This document shows positions 46,470 to 55,584 of a stretch of DNA of 64,000 nt, piece by piece. The stretch lies in assembly GCA_017410455.1 (NCBI GenBank), contig JAFQQT010000080.1:1-64000 (forward strand), given 5' to 3'. The DNA is from Clostridia bacterium. Its GTDB lineage: Bacteria > Bacillota > Clostridia > Christensenellales > Aristaeellaceae. The position numbers and the translations under genes were made by a program. The number at the start of each line of letters is the position of its first letter. The first letter of the stretch is position 1. The notes beneath the pieces are model-generated. The model saw only the letters and a list, made by a program, of their open reading frames with translations. It was not told where the DNA came from and made no database searches.

Positions 46470-47081
46470 TTATTTCGCCGTCGTGATGGTGCAAGGCCAC
46501 AGGTCGTTGATTCCCTTCAGGTTCTGGGATTTTCCGCCCAGGTCGATGAAGGTGTCGTAGATCCAGGCGGCCTCCTCGCCGGGAATCACCACGCGGCCTG
46601 ATGCGACGGTTTCCTCCATGCTGATGAATTCCACGGCGATGGGGTCGTCCTTCTTCTGCTGCGCCAGGGCCTTGAGGAAGGGCAGGCTGGCGTCCGTCAG
46701 GCAGATGGCGTAGTCCTCCTGATACACGGCGTCGTACTCGAACACCTCCGCCTCCACCGCGAAGGCGTAGCACTTGCCGCCCACAGTGAAGGCGATCGTG
46801 TCCGCATAAAGGTTGTCAAAAACGTCCACTGCCACAGCCACGCGCACCAGGGTCATGTCCAGGTCGGCCTTTTCCACAAAGTCGACGGACACATCCAGCC
46901 AGGCGTCCTCCATCTCCCCCTGATAGGGCTGGTTCACCGGGCACACCAGCACATCCCATGTACCGGGCTGCATCATGATGATGCAATCCTCCAGCTGGTG
47001 CAGGGCCTCGTTGTTGAACTCCGCCGACGCACCCAGGGGCAGCAGCGCGAGAGTCAGCAGCAGGATCAGCAGCTTCTTCAC
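46470..47081 (-). CDS. Small secreted protein of unknown function
   Basis: 203 residues, signal peptide LLILLLTLALLPLGASA, no family recognised. Acidic, alpha/beta mix, with WDVLVCPVNQPYQGEMEDAW and DDPIAVEFISMEETVASG. The start is GTG 47081 behind AAGGAGG (47090-47096); an ATG four bases earlier is out of frame. A TTGCGC-17-TATAAT promoter is at 47105-47133. It lies divergent from two other small secreted proteins. Confidence 0.75.
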   Translation of the reverse strand: MKKLLILLLTLALLPLGASAEFNNEALHQLEDCIIMMQPGTWDVLVCPVNQPYQGEMEDAWLDVSVDFVEKADLDMTLVRVAVAVDVFDNLYADTIAFTVGGKCYAFAVEAEVFEYDAVYQEDYAICLTDASLPFLKALAQQKKDDPIAVEFISMEETVASGRVVIPGEEAAWIYDTFIDLGGKSQNLKGINDLWPCTITTAK

Positions 47082-47104
47082 GTTTCATCCCTCCTTCTGC
47101 CCCC

Positions 47105-47133
47105 ATTATAGCAGACGCGACCCACCCGCGCAA
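47105..47133 (-). promoter_or_regulatory. Promoter of the small secreted protein gene
   Basis: On the minus strand TTGCGC (47128-47133), 17-bp spacer, TATAAT (47105-47110). Confidence 0.7.
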
Positions 47134-47231
47134 GCCACCCGCAACATTTACACTTGTTACAGGAAAAAAACGCCGGCTGGACCCGTCCATTATGGCAGAA
47201 TGCGGTGCATCCGCCAGAAGGAGGTAATCCC

Positions 47232-47972
47232 ATGAAGAAACTGCTGATGCTGCTCTGTGCGCTGCTGCTGACGCTCCCCGCCCTGGCGGAATCCCCGGCC
47301 ATGGCCCCGGAGCTGGCCGCGCTGAAGACCGCCAACGAGGCCATCATGGACCGCTACGGCCTGACCCTGCCCGCTCTGGGTCTGTTTGACGCCCATGTGG
47401 ACCTGTGCGGCGAAACAGCCATCGTCACCTACCGGGGCGGCGCGGTGCCCGAGAGCCTGACCGGCGCGTACATCGTCATCATCGCGCCCCACGGCGTGCA
47501 GCCCATGTGGACGCACGATGGCTCCCTCGTCCCCTGGCAGAGCGGCGACCTGGCCAGCCCCGTGTGGGGCATGCCCCAGCTGCAGACCTACCTGAACGCC
47601 AGCGCCAGCGAGCGTTACGCGCTGTTCACCCCCTACTTCCCCCAGACGCTGGACACGCTGGATGAATTCGAGGCCGCCGGCGGCAGCTACCACGACGTGA
47701 CCAGCGCCAACCGCGGCGCAGCGGATTCCGCCCGTGCCCTGGCTGAACGCGCCGTCACCGCCCTGTACAGCCTGACGGAGGAGCAGTCCGCCCAGCTGAG
47801 CACCTACGCCGGCGATACCCGCATGGTTCAGTACCCCGACGGCCACCGCGAGTGGGAGGTCACCGTGCACCTGGAGGACGGCAGCACGGCGGAGACCCTC
47901 TTCTGGGTGGTCATCCACGCTGAAACCGGGCTGGTCGAGAACATCGTCATCTCCTCCGGCGGCGTGGGCTGA
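47232..47972 (+). CDS. Secreted protein, first of a tandem paralogue pair
   Basis: 246 residues, signal peptide MKKLLMLLCALLLTLPALA. Shares with the next gene RYGLT, a LGLFD segment, TGAYIVIIAPHGVQPMWTHD-like wording, WQSGDLASPVWGMPQLQTYL and a C-terminal beta region ending in a GGVG/GGIG tail. The C-terminal part (HREWEVTVHLEDG, VVIHAETGLVENI) resembles a PepSY-like domain. ATG 47232 follows GGAGGTAAT. Function unknown. Confidence 0.78.
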   Translation: MKKLLMLLCALLLTLPALAESPAMAPELAALKTANEAIMDRYGLTLPALGLFDAHVDLCGETAIVTYRGGAVPESLTGAYIVIIAPHGVQPMWTHDGSLVPWQSGDLASPVWGMPQLQTYLNASASERYALFTPYFPQTLDTLDEFEAAGGSYHDVTSANRGAADSARALAERAVTALYSLTEEQSAQLSTYAGDTRMVQYPDGHREWEVTVHLEDGSTAETLFWVVIHAETGLVENIVISSGGVG

Positions 47973-47985
47973 GGAGGTGAACGGC

Positions 47986-48732
47986 ATGCGCAGATTCCTG
48001 CTGATCCTGCTGATCGCTCTGCTGGCCCTGCCCGCCCTGGCGGAGGACGCTCCCGCCTTCAGCCAGGATGCGCTCCTGCTGCAGTCCGCCAACCGCGCGC
48101 TGGAAGCCCGCTACGGCCTCACGCCCGCGCTGCTGGGCCTCTTCGACGTGGAGATCACCCACTACGGCGACGTGTGCGCCGTGCGCTACCTGCCCCGCAG
48201 CCGCCCGCATCCCCGCCTGACCGGCGAGTATCTGGTGCTCATCGCAGGCGAACAGGTGCAGGCGATGTGGACGCACGACAGCGTGGATCCCGCCGTCTGG
48301 CAAGGCGGCGCGCTGACCAGCCCCGCCTGGGGTGCGCCCCAGCTGCTGGCCTACCTGACCGCCGGCTCCTTTGACCGGGAGTATTTCGACGAACCCTACT
48401 ACACCGCTCTGCCGCCGGATCGTGCCGCCTTCCCCGAGGACGGCTTCCGGGGGATCGAGTACCGCACCGGCGACCTCACCGAACAGGAGATCGCCGCCCC
48501 CGCCGCCATCGGCCGCGCCGCCGTGCAGGCGATGTACGGCCTTCCCGACGCGGCGGCAGCCGAGATGCACCTCGTCAACGTCGTCAAGTACATCCGCGAC
48601 GACGGCTACGCCGTGTGGGGCGTGCACTTCTACCACAGCACCGAGCCGGACGAGATCAACTACGTCGTCCGCATCGACGCGGAAAGCTGCGAGATCCTCA
48701 CCGTCACCGTCATCACCGGCGGCATCGGATAA
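47986..48732 (+). CDS. Secreted protein, second of a tandem paralogue pair
   Basis: 248 residues, signal peptide MRRFLLILLIALLALPALA, clearly homologous to the preceding gene over its full length (RYGLTPALLGLFD, TGEYLVLIAGEQVQAMWTHD, WQGGALTSPAWGAPQLLAYL). ATG 47986 lies 8 bases after GAGGAGG. It begins 13 bp after its paralogue, so both are probably co-transcribed. Function unknown. Confidence 0.78.
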   Translation: MRRFLLILLIALLALPALAEDAPAFSQDALLLQSANRALEARYGLTPALLGLFDVEITHYGDVCAVRYLPRSRPHPRLTGEYLVLIAGEQVQAMWTHDSVDPAVWQGGALTSPAWGAPQLLAYLTAGSFDREYFDEPYYTALPPDRAAFPEDGFRGIEYRTGDLTEQEIAAPAAIGRAAVQAMYGLPDAAAAEMHLVNVVKYIRDDGYAVWGVHFYHSTEPDEINYVVRIDAESCEILTVTVITGGIG

Positions 48733-48808
48733 GCCCGCTTTGCCCGCCGCTTGCATTTCCCCGCGGAATGTACTATCATGGTTACAGCGATGAAGGGAGG
48801 CGAGCGGG

Positions 48809-50680
48809 ATGGCAAAGCATCACCGGGGGATGTGGCTGCTGGCGGCGGCAGTCGTGCTGGCGGGCACATGCGCCTGCCTGCTGACGGGGCGCACCCTCGC
48901 CCACGGGCTGACCATCGCGCTGGCGGCGGGCTGGTTCGCCTCCATCGCACATGTGGCGGATGGCTGCCTCCCCGACCAGCAGAGCCGGAAGGTCCGCGTG
49001 GCGTCCGGGGCGATCTTCGCTGCGGGTTCGCTGGCCCTGCTGGGCTTTTACGCCTGGCACTTCGCCGCCGAGGAGACCATCTTCATCAACGACGATTCGC
49101 TGTACTACTACCAGCAGCTGGCGTTGTCCGAGCACCTGAATACCGGGCTTCCCGCCACGCTGCAGCACTTCGCCGCCAGCCTCTCCACCGATTACACCTG
49201 TCTTGCGAACCTTTTGCTTGCGCCGCTGTTCGCCCTGACTGACCGGACGGCTGACGGCTTCGGCCTTACCGTCGCCATCATGACCTGGCTCCCGCTGCTG
49301 TACCAGCTGCGCCGCCTGACGCTGCGCCTGGCCGACCGCCTCGGGCTGTCCGGCGGGCAGACGCTGCTGCTGTGCGCCGGAACCTGCGTGAGCGTCATCG
49401 CGCTGCCCATCCTGCACCGGGCCGCCCTGTGGCGGCAGGTGAACCTCATGGGGCTGCCGCTGCTGCTGCAGGTCATCTTCCTCACCCGGGGGATAGCTCT
49501 GCACCGGACGCAGCCGCTGCGCTGGGGTGCGCTGCTGGCTTCCTGCGTGCTGCTGGCGCTGATGCGCCGGTGGTTCCTTTTCTTCCTGGCGGGATGGCTG
49601 CCCCTGTGGGGAATTTCCGCCGTCTGCAGCCTGCTCCGCCGCAGGGAGTACCGCCATCTGGCGCGCTTTGCGGCCTGCGCCTGCTGCTGCCTCGCCCTGG
49701 GGACGCTGCTGCTCTGGCCGCTCCTCAGCCGCGCCATCGCCGGGAATTACGCCGTCAGCTACGCCTACTGGCGCAAGGATTCCGGCGCCCTGGCTTACGA
49801 GATGCAGAACCAGGGCTGGCTGCTGGGCTGGGGCAGCTGCGGCCTGATCGCCGCCGGGTACGCCTGGGGGCTGCTGCAGAAGCGCAGCCCGGCCCTGCGC
49901 GGCCTGTGCGGCATGATGCTGGGCTCCGCCGCCATCGGCGTGCTGCTCTTCACCCGCATCCAGAACATGACCTACCATCAGGTCGCCTTCCTCATGCCGG
50001 CCTTTGTGCTGGGCCTGATGCTCCTCTTTGCCATGCTGGCGACGCTCCCCCGCCGCAGCCTCTCCGCGGGGCTGACGGCGCTGACCTGCGCGGCGCTGCT
50101 GCTGCAGTGGGGCGCGAGCGTCACCCACGAGAAGCCGCAGCAGCTCTCGCCCCTGCTGAGCCATGTGTCGCTGAAGCCGCCCGTGCGTCAGGACATGGCG
50201 GCCATCCGCGCTGTGAGCGACTTCATCAGCCAGACCTGCACGGCTGACGATCCCGCGCTGATCCTCATGAACAGCAATGACTACGACCGGCTGACCTTCG
50301 TCACCCCCGCCTACCCGGACCTGAGCCTGCGGGAGAAGGTCGCCCTCGACCGCACAGCCCTGGTCAGCGACGGCTTCCCCCGCATGTGGTTCGCCGCACG
50401 TTACATCCTCGTGCCCACCATTCCCCAGACGAACCACCCCGGCGGCACGGTGGAGAAGCTGACCCGCTACCTGCTGGCCGACGAGGCCGACCGGTTCGAT
50501 GTGGTTGCCACCTTCCCCATGGACGGCTTCGACCTGCTGGTGATGGAGCGGCGCGGCCCCGTCCAGTACGATGAATACGAGGAGCTGCTGGCTCTCTTTG
50601 CCGACGAGCACGCCCTGTACCCCGCCGTCTACGGCGACCGGATGGGCTTCTTCTACGGCCTCGTTGCGGGCTATGACTGA
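48809..50680 (+). CDS. Polytopic membrane protein, GT-C glycosyltransferase-like
   Basis: 623 residues with roughly a dozen membrane segments in the first ~440 and a soluble C-terminal part (~450-623, DMAAIRAVSDFISQTC, YILVPTIPQTNHPGGTVEKL). An acidic loop INDDSLYYYQQLALSE after the third span is placed like the catalytic Asp loop of GT-C enzymes that use lipid-linked sugars. Start ATG follows GGGAGGCGAGCGGG. I cannot name a family; a role in wall or surface glycan assembly is a guess. Confidence 0.65.
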   Translation: MAKHHRGMWLLAAAVVLAGTCACLLTGRTLAHGLTIALAAGWFASIAHVADGCLPDQQSRKVRVASGAIFAAGSLALLGFYAWHFAAEETIFINDDSLYYYQQLALSEHLNTGLPATLQHFAASLSTDYTCLANLLLAPLFALTDRTADGFGLTVAIMTWLPLLYQLRRLTLRLADRLGLSGGQTLLLCAGTCVSVIALPILHRAALWRQVNLMGLPLLLQVIFLTRGIALHRTQPLRWGALLASCVLLALMRRWFLFFLAGWLPLWGISAVCSLLRRREYRHLARFAACACCCLALGTLLLWPLLSRAIAGNYAVSYAYWRKDSGALAYEMQNQGWLLGWGSCGLIAAGYAWGLLQKRSPALRGLCGMMLGSAAIGVLLFTRIQNMTYHQVAFLMPAFVLGLMLLFAMLATLPRRSLSAGLTALTCAALLLQWGASVTHEKPQQLSPLLSHVSLKPPVRQDMAAIRAVSDFISQTCTADDPALILMNSNDYDRLTFVTPAYPDLSLREKVALDRTALVSDGFPRMWFAARYILVPTIPQTNHPGGTVEKLTRYLLADEADRFDVVATFPMDGFDLLVMERRGPVQYDEYEELLALFADEHALYPAVYGDRMGFFYGLVAGYD

Positions 50681-50701
50681 CATTCTGGCAGCTTCCATCC
50701 C

Positions 50702-50730
50702 TTGACATAAGCCGGACGCTGTGCTATACT
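50702..50730 (+). promoter_or_regulatory. Promoter of the DUF805 gene
   Basis: TTGACA (50702-50707), 17-bp spacer, TATACT (50725-50730). Confidence 0.85.
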
Positions 50731-50781
50731 CTCCATAACAGCCATGTCACCATGGCACACGCAAGAAAGAAGGTTGATCTC

Positions 50782-51159
50782 ATGAATATGTCCGAAGCCG
50801 TAAGCACCTGCCTCCACAAGTACGCTGACTTCTCCGGCCGCGCCCGCCGCAGCGAGTACTGGTACTGGTCCCTGGCCACTGGCATCGTGAACCTGGTGCT
50901 CAGCGCGATCACCGGCGTGATCCCCGAGCTGAGCTTCCTGTCGGGTCTGTTCTCCCTGGCGATCCTCCTGCCCGGCCTGGCCGTCTGCTGGCGTCGCCTG
51001 CACGACATCGGCAAGTCCGGTGCGTGGTACTTCATCGTCCTGGTGCCCATCGTCGGCTGGATCCTGCTGCTCGTCTGGTTCTGCCAGGACAGCGACGCCG
51101 GCGACAACATGTACGGCTCCAACCCCAAGGCCAACTCCTTCGGCGCTTACAACCCGTAA
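50782..51159 (+). CDS. DUF805 membrane protein
   Basis: 125 residues. YADFSGRARRSEYWYW at the N-terminus, CWRRLHDIGKSGAWY in the middle and DSDAGDNMYGSNPK near the end are the DUF805 signature, with about four spans. Monocistronic, with its own promoter and terminator. Role unknown across the family. Confidence 0.92.
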   Translation: MNMSEAVSTCLHKYADFSGRARRSEYWYWSLATGIVNLVLSAITGVIPELSFLSGLFSLAILLPGLAVCWRRLHDIGKSGAWYFIVLVPIVGWILLLVWFCQDSDAGDNMYGSNPKANSFGAYNP

Positions 51160-51179
51160 GCCCCTCACGGACACGCTGC

Positions 51180-51214
51180 GCGCTCCCCTGCCTTTCGGCA
51201 AGGGAGCGCATTTT
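51180..51214 (+). terminator. Intrinsic terminator after the DUF805 gene
   Basis: GCGCTCCC (51180-51187) / GGGAGCGC (51202-51209) with an inner TGCC/GGCA pair, then TTTT. Confidence 0.9.
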
Positions 51215-51229
51215 GTTACATTCAGGTGC

Positions 51230-51275
51230 TTGACAGCTCCAGACTATCGTGATAGTATAGACTACAGATATAGTC
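51230..51275 (+). promoter_or_regulatory. Promoter and double operator of the BlaI-type regulator
   Basis: TTGACA (51230-51235), 17-bp spacer, TAGTAT (51253-51258). Two dyads follow the BlaI/MecI/CopY layout: ACTATCGTGATAGT (51243-51256), overlapping the -10, and GACTA-N6-TAGTC (51260-51275), over the start site. Confidence 0.75.
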
Positions 51276-51293
51276 CATCAGGAGGAAACGCTC

Positions 51294-51662
51294 ATGGAAA
51301 CGACGCTCTATGACAGCGAGCTGCGGCTGATGGAGCTGCTCTGGGATGCACCGCAGCCCCTGACCGCCAAGGAGATCAGCCTGCTTGCCGCCGGACAGAT
51401 CGGCTGGAGCCGCAACACCACCTACACCGTGCTGACCAAGCTGGTCGGCAAGGGCGTGCTGCGCCGGGAGGAGCCGGGGTTCCGCTGCGTGCCGCTGGCG
51501 ACGCGGGAGGAGGTGCAGCGCGCGGAGGCCCGCAGCCTGCTGCAGCGCCTCTTCGGCGGCTCAAAGCGCGCGCTGGTGTCCGCTTTGCTGGAGGACGGGC
51601 CGCTCTCGGACGCGGAGGCTGCTGCGCTGCGGGAAATGATCGACCGCAACGCCGGGGAGTGA
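51294..51662 (+). CDS. BlaI/MecI-family transcriptional repressor
   Basis: 122 residues. Winged helix with LRLMELLWDAPQPLTAKEI, WSRNTTYTVLTKLVGKGVLRREE and a helical dimer tail (RSLLQRLFGGSKRALVSALLEDG). These repressors are inactivated by cleavage through an M56 sensor protease, which is the next gene, four bases away. Two dyads in its promoter indicate autoregulation. Confidence 0.93.
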   Translation: METTLYDSELRLMELLWDAPQPLTAKEISLLAAGQIGWSRNTTYTVLTKLVGKGVLRREEPGFRCVPLATREEVQRAEARSLLQRLFGGSKRALVSALLEDGPLSDAEAAALREMIDRNAGE

Positions 51663-51666
51663 TACA

Positions 51667-52569
51667 ATGGCTACCTGCTTCTACTGGCTGCTGAGCATGA
51701 GCCTCACCGGGACGCTGGCGGGGCTGATCGTGTGGCTCATCGGGCGCTGGCGGCGCATGCCCCGGCGCATCGCCCACGGGCTGTGGGCTATTCCTCTGCT
51801 GCGGCTGTGGATGCCCTTCGGCTTGCCGTCGTCCGCCAGCATGCTGAACCTGCTGCCAGACAGCACATACACGCCCGTGCCGGTCAGCGGACAATCGCCC
51901 CTTCGCATGACCAACATGGTACAGCTGGCGCAGACCTACTCACCTCTGACCTACCGCACCACACAGGTGCAGACCGTCCTCACTGCTACGGGGTGGGTCT
52001 GGCTGACGGGACTGCTGGCGCTGCTGGGCGTGCTGCTGCTGGCATGGCAGTCGAACCGACGGGACGCCGCCTCCGCCCGACCCGTCAGCGGATACCTGTA
52101 CCGCTCCGACCGCGTACGCAGCCCGGCGGTGTACGGCATGATCCGGCCGCGCATCCTCATCCCATCGGACATCGCGGAATGCGACCTGCCGTCCATCCTC
52201 GCCCACGAGCGCTCCCACATCCGCCGCCTGGACAACCTCTGGCGGCTGCTCGCCCTGCTGACCGCCTGCCTGCACTGGTTCAACCCCGCCGTGTGGCTGA
52301 TGCTCCGCGCATTTCTGCGCGATACGGAGCTGGCTTGCGACGAATCCGCCATCGCCCGCATGGATGTGCCCGCCCGGCGCGCCTACGCCCACGCGCTGGT
52401 GGATGCCGCCGTCAGCCGCCGCGCCCTCGCCTCCCCCTTCGGCGGCAGCCCGCTGAACAGGCGCATCGCCGCCCTGTGCAGCTTCCGCCGCCTGACCGCC
52501 GGAAGCCTCGCCGCCTTCCTTGCCCTCGCCGCCGCGCTGGCCTGGGCACTGCTGACCCACCCGATGTGA
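51667..52569 (+). CDS. M56-family membrane metallopeptidase (BlaR1-like)
   Basis: 300 residues. Spans near the N-terminus, then LAHERSHIRRLDNLWR with the HExxH-type zinc site, WFNPAVWLMLRAFLRDTELACDESA with the third ligand region, and a final span (LAAFLALAAALAWALL). Unlike BlaR1 it has no penicillin-binding sensor domain at the C-terminus. It probably cleaves the adjacent repressor on an unknown envelope signal. Confidence 0.9.
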   Translation: MATCFYWLLSMSLTGTLAGLIVWLIGRWRRMPRRIAHGLWAIPLLRLWMPFGLPSSASMLNLLPDSTYTPVPVSGQSPLRMTNMVQLAQTYSPLTYRTTQVQTVLTATGWVWLTGLLALLGVLLLAWQSNRRDAASARPVSGYLYRSDRVRSPAVYGMIRPRILIPSDIAECDLPSILAHERSHIRRLDNLWRLLALLTACLHWFNPAVWLMLRAFLRDTELACDESAIARMDVPARRAYAHALVDAAVSRRALASPFGGSPLNRRIAALCSFRRLTAGSLAAFLALAAALAWALLTHPM

Positions 52570-52582
52570 AAGGAGGCCCCCT

Positions 52583-53296
52583 ATGCGCAAGCTCCTGTCC
52601 CTGCTGCTCTGCCTGACGCTGCTGCGCTGCACCGGCTGCGCCGCCGCAGAAATACCCGACACCTTCCTGCGCCTGACCGGCGAGCCCCTGCCCTCCCTGC
52701 CCGCGGAAGTCTGGACGTCATCTGGCATGACGCCCCTGCCCGACGCCTGGCAGGAGAACGGCATGAAGCCCCCGCCCGACGCCGACTGGCACGATGCGAC
52801 TCCGCCCACCCTCAACGGCACGGGCTGGCGTATCATCAAGGACAACCAGACCTGCCAGACCCTGCTGGTGACGCAGGAGGGCGCGTATGTGCTGGGCATG
52901 TCCTTCGGCGGCTGGGGCGTGACCAGCGCCGTCCCCTGCGACGCGGACGACAACGGCACGCCCGACCTGCTCTTCACCTACTCCTGGGGCTCGGGGATCC
53001 ACCGCAGCCACCTGGCCGTGCTCAACCTGACCACGCAGGAGCTGACCGACCTGGCCATCTGGTATGAATGGGAAAGCGACCTTGTCGTCCTGCCGCCGAC
53101 CTGCCGGACGGAGTCGCCCCTGTCCTCCTACGCCATCGCGGAGTACCCCGTCTGGCTGGCGGAGCTGGACGTCACCGGCTCGTTCAGCTATGCCGCGCCG
53201 TTCTCCGCACCGACGCGCTCCATCGGCAGCGTCACCATCGACCACGGCCTGAGCCTGCGCCTGACGGAGATGGAGAATCTGCTGATCCTCGACTGA
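52583..53296 (+). CDS. Exported protein of unknown function behind M56 gene
   Basis: 237 residues. Signal peptide LLSLLLCLTLLRCTGCAAA with a possible lipoprotein Cys (TGC). The middle reads CDADDNGTPDLLFTYSWGSG, like FG-GAP/VCBS calcium loops. It starts 13 bp after the M56 gene, so it is the likely third member of that operon: either the signal receptor or the target. No family recognised. Confidence 0.72.
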   Translation: MRKLLSLLLCLTLLRCTGCAAAEIPDTFLRLTGEPLPSLPAEVWTSSGMTPLPDAWQENGMKPPPDADWHDATPPTLNGTGWRIIKDNQTCQTLLVTQEGAYVLGMSFGGWGVTSAVPCDADDNGTPDLLFTYSWGSGIHRSHLAVLNLTTQELTDLAIWYEWESDLVVLPPTCRTESPLSSYAIAEYPVWLAELDVTGSFSYAAPFSAPTRSIGSVTIDHGLSLRLTEMENLLILD

Positions 53297-53319
53297 TGTA
53301 TCCGTCCTTCCATGCACAC

Positions 53320-53359
53320 AAATGCGCTCCCCCGCCATTCCGGCCAGGGGAGCGCATTT
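53320..53359. terminator. Bidirectional terminator at the pyr operon end
   Basis: Thirteen-bp perfect stem AAATGCGCTCCCC (53320-53332) / GGGGAGCGCATTT (53347-53359) between the convergent M56 and pyr operons. Confidence 0.9.
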
Positions 53360-53371
53360 CATTTGGAGCAA

Positions 53372-53803
53372 TCAGCGCAGCGCCTTCGACTTGCGCTCCG
53401 CATCGCAGAACATGCAGCGGTACACGCCGCGGGCACGATCCTTGAGCAGGAACACCTGATCCAGCGCACCCTCCACGGTGGTGATGCAGCGCGGGTTCTT
53501 GCAGGTGATGACATTCGTGAGCTTCTCCGGCAGGGAGAGCTTCTTCTTTTCCACCAGCTGGCCGTCGACGATGATGTTGACGGTGATGCCGGGGTCAAGG
53601 TAGCCCAGCACGTCCAGATCCACGTTGATGTTCGCGTCGATCTTGATGATGTCCTTGCGGCCCATGGCCTCAGAACGGACGTTGCGCATGTAGGCCACGG
53701 GGCAGTCCAGCTCGTCCAGGTGCAGGTAGCGGTACACGTCCATGCCGCGGCCCGCCCTGATGTGGTCCAGCACAATGCCGGTGTGGATAGAATCTACCTT
53801 CAT
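53372..53803 (-). CDS. pyrI: Aspartate carbamoyltransferase regulatory chain
   Basis: 143 residues. N-terminal nucleotide-binding domain ([19 protein letters not shown]) and a C-terminal zinc domain with Cys101, Cys106, Cys130 and Cys133 (CKNPRC, CMFC). It joins PyrB subunits and carries CTP/ATP control. ATG 53803 overlaps the pyrB stop (ATGA) and follows GGAGGAA; a TTG at 53818 is unlikely. Last gene of the operon. Confidence 0.97.
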   Translation of the reverse strand: MKVDSIHTGIVLDHIRAGRGMDVYRYLHLDELDCPVAYMRNVRSEAMGRKDIIKIDANINVDLDVLGYLDPGITVNIIVDGQLVEKKKLSLPEKLTNVITCKNPRCITTVEGALDQVFLLKDRARGVYRCMFCDAERKSKALR

Positions 53804-54720
53804 GCCTCGTTCCTCCAATCCAGCAGGGTCTTGATCAGCGCCATGCGGACAAAGCGGCCGTTGCGCACCTGGTCGAAGTAGACCGCGCGGGGGTCATCAT
53901 CCACCCGGGTGGAGATCTCGTTCACGCGGGGCAGCGGATGCAGGATGGACAGGTCCGTCTTCGCCGTCCTGAGCTTCTCCGGGTCGAGGATGTAGGTGTC
54001 CTTCAGGCGGATGTAATCAGCCTCGTTGAAGAAGCGCTCCTTCTGCACGCGGGTCATGTACAGCACGTCCAGCTCCGGCATGACCTCCTCCATCGTTTCG
54101 ACCTCGCGGAAGGGAATGGCCTTCTTCTTCAGCTCGTCGTTGATGTAGGCGGGCACCTTCAGTTCCGGCGGGGAAATCAGCACGAATTCAACACCCTCAT
54201 AGCGGCTCATGGCGCCGATGAGGCTGTGCACCGTGCGGCCGAACTTCAGGTCGCCGCACATGCCCACGACCATGTTGCCCAGGCGGCCCTTGCAGCGGCG
54301 GATGGTCATCAGGTCGGTCAGGGTCTGGGTGGGGTGGTTGTGGCCGCCGTCACCCGCGTTGATGATGGGCACATAGCTCTTGAGGGAGCCGGCCATGGGC
54401 GCGCCCTCCTTGGGGTGGCGCATGGCAATGATATCCGAATAGCAGCTGACGGTGCGGATGGTGTCCATCAGGCTCTCGCCCTTGGCCGTGGACGAGGAGT
54501 CTGCCGAGGAGAAACCCAGGACGCTTCCGCCCAGGCTCAGCATCGCCGATTCGAAGGACAGGCGGGTGCGGGTGGACGGCTCAAAGAACAGCGTCGCCAG
54601 GATTTTCCCGCGCAGGGCTTCCTTGTACGCGGCAGGGTCGGCGATCATCTCATCGCCCAGGTCGAGAATCGCTTCGATCTCCTCAACCGTGAAGTCAGTG
54701 ATGTCGATCAGGTGGCGCAA
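53800..54720 (-). CDS. pyrB: Aspartate carbamoyltransferase catalytic chain
   Basis: 306 residues; joins carbamoyl phosphate and aspartate in UMP synthesis. [16 protein letters not shown] (45-60) binds carbamoyl phosphate; HPTQTLTDL and ILHPLPRV are the other hallmark motifs. Paired with pyrI, as in class B enzymes. It begins 33 bp after the exporter permease gene. Confidence 0.98.
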   Translation of the reverse strand: MRHLIDITDFTVEEIEAILDLGDEMIADPAAYKEALRGKILATLFFEPSTRTRLSFESAMLSLGGSVLGFSSADSSSTAKGESLMDTIRTVSCYSDIIAMRHPKEGAPMAGSLKSYVPIINAGDGGHNHPTQTLTDLMTIRRCKGRLGNMVVGMCGDLKFGRTVHSLIGAMSRYEGVEFVLISPPELKVPAYINDELKKKAIPFREVETMEEVMPELDVLYMTRVQKERFFNEADYIRLKDTYILDPEKLRTAKTDLSILHPLPRVNEISTRVDDDPRAVYFDQVRNGRFVRMALIKTLLDWRNEA

Positions 54721-54753
54721 GGGTATCGCTCCTTTTCTGTCATCAGTCGTTTA

Positions 54754-55584
54754 TCACAGGGAAACTTTCTTGTCCAGCATCCACGCGCAGCCAAAGAAGG
54801 ATGCGATGATCGTCGCCAGGCTCACCAGCGCCTGCGGCACCACGAGGATCAGCAGATCCTTGAAGGTGGGCGCCGTCTGGATGCCATAGGCCTCCGCGAG
54901 GTTCCCCACGCCCGGCGCCTCCGTGAAGCGCATGCTCATGTACGCCGTGGGGAAGATCGAGTTGATCAGGCCAATGCCATAATTGATCATGAAGTAGAAC
55001 AGGATCGCCATCACCCAGCGCCAGCTCTTATCGCGGAAGAGCGTGTGGCTCAGCGTCACCGCCAGATACGCCACGGCGAAGAAGGACAGCAGCGACAGCA
55101 CCATGTAGATCACCGTGAACACGGCCGCCATGGCGATCTGATCCACCCGGATGCCCAGCTCCTGCATGGCCTCACGGAACATCTCAATGAACTCTTCCAG
55201 CTCGCCCAGCTCCCTGAGCAGCAGACCCACGTCCACCACGCCCAGGCCGATATACAGCCCGCCAAAGAGCACGCCGAGCACGAAGGTGAACAGGAACTTG
55301 GAAGCGATGATCTTCCTTGTGGAATGGGGCGTCATGAAGATGAGATATGCGCTGCGGCTCTTCAGTTCGCCCGAGTAGCTCGTCACACCGCGCACCAGCA
55401 CGAAGACGTACACCGCCAGAGTCATGAACAGCAGCATCATACCGGCGATGGCCGTATGCACGCCGTCATCCGCCCAGGAGAACAGGCCGTAGAGGAAGTA
55501 GCCCTCCAGCGCGGCGGTGATGGCCAGCATCACCAGGATGGAGGTCAGGCCCTTGCGGAACTCGTATTTCAGCAGCTTAAGCAT
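54754..55584 (-). CDS. ABC exporter permease inside the pyr operon
   Basis: 276 residues, six spans, MLKLLKYEFRKGLTSILVM at the N-terminus as in ABC-2 permeases of small bacterial exporters. ATG 55584 follows GAGGAGG (55593-55599) and overlaps the ATPase stop by eight bases. Inserted between pyrE and pyrB without a break in strand or spacing. Cargo unknown. Confidence 0.85.
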   Translation of the reverse strand: MLKLLKYEFRKGLTSILVMLAITAALEGYFLYGLFSWADDGVHTAIAGMMLLFMTLAVYVFVLVRGVTSYSGELKSRSAYLIFMTPHSTRKIIASKFLFTFVLGVLFGGLYIGLGVVDVGLLLRELGELEEFIEMFREAMQELGIRVDQIAMAAVFTVIYMVLSLLSFFAVAYLAVTLSHTLFRDKSWRWVMAILFYFMINYGIGLINSIFPTAYMSMRFTEAPGVGNLAEAYGIQTAPTFKDLLILVVPQALVSLATIIASFFGCAWMLDKKVSL

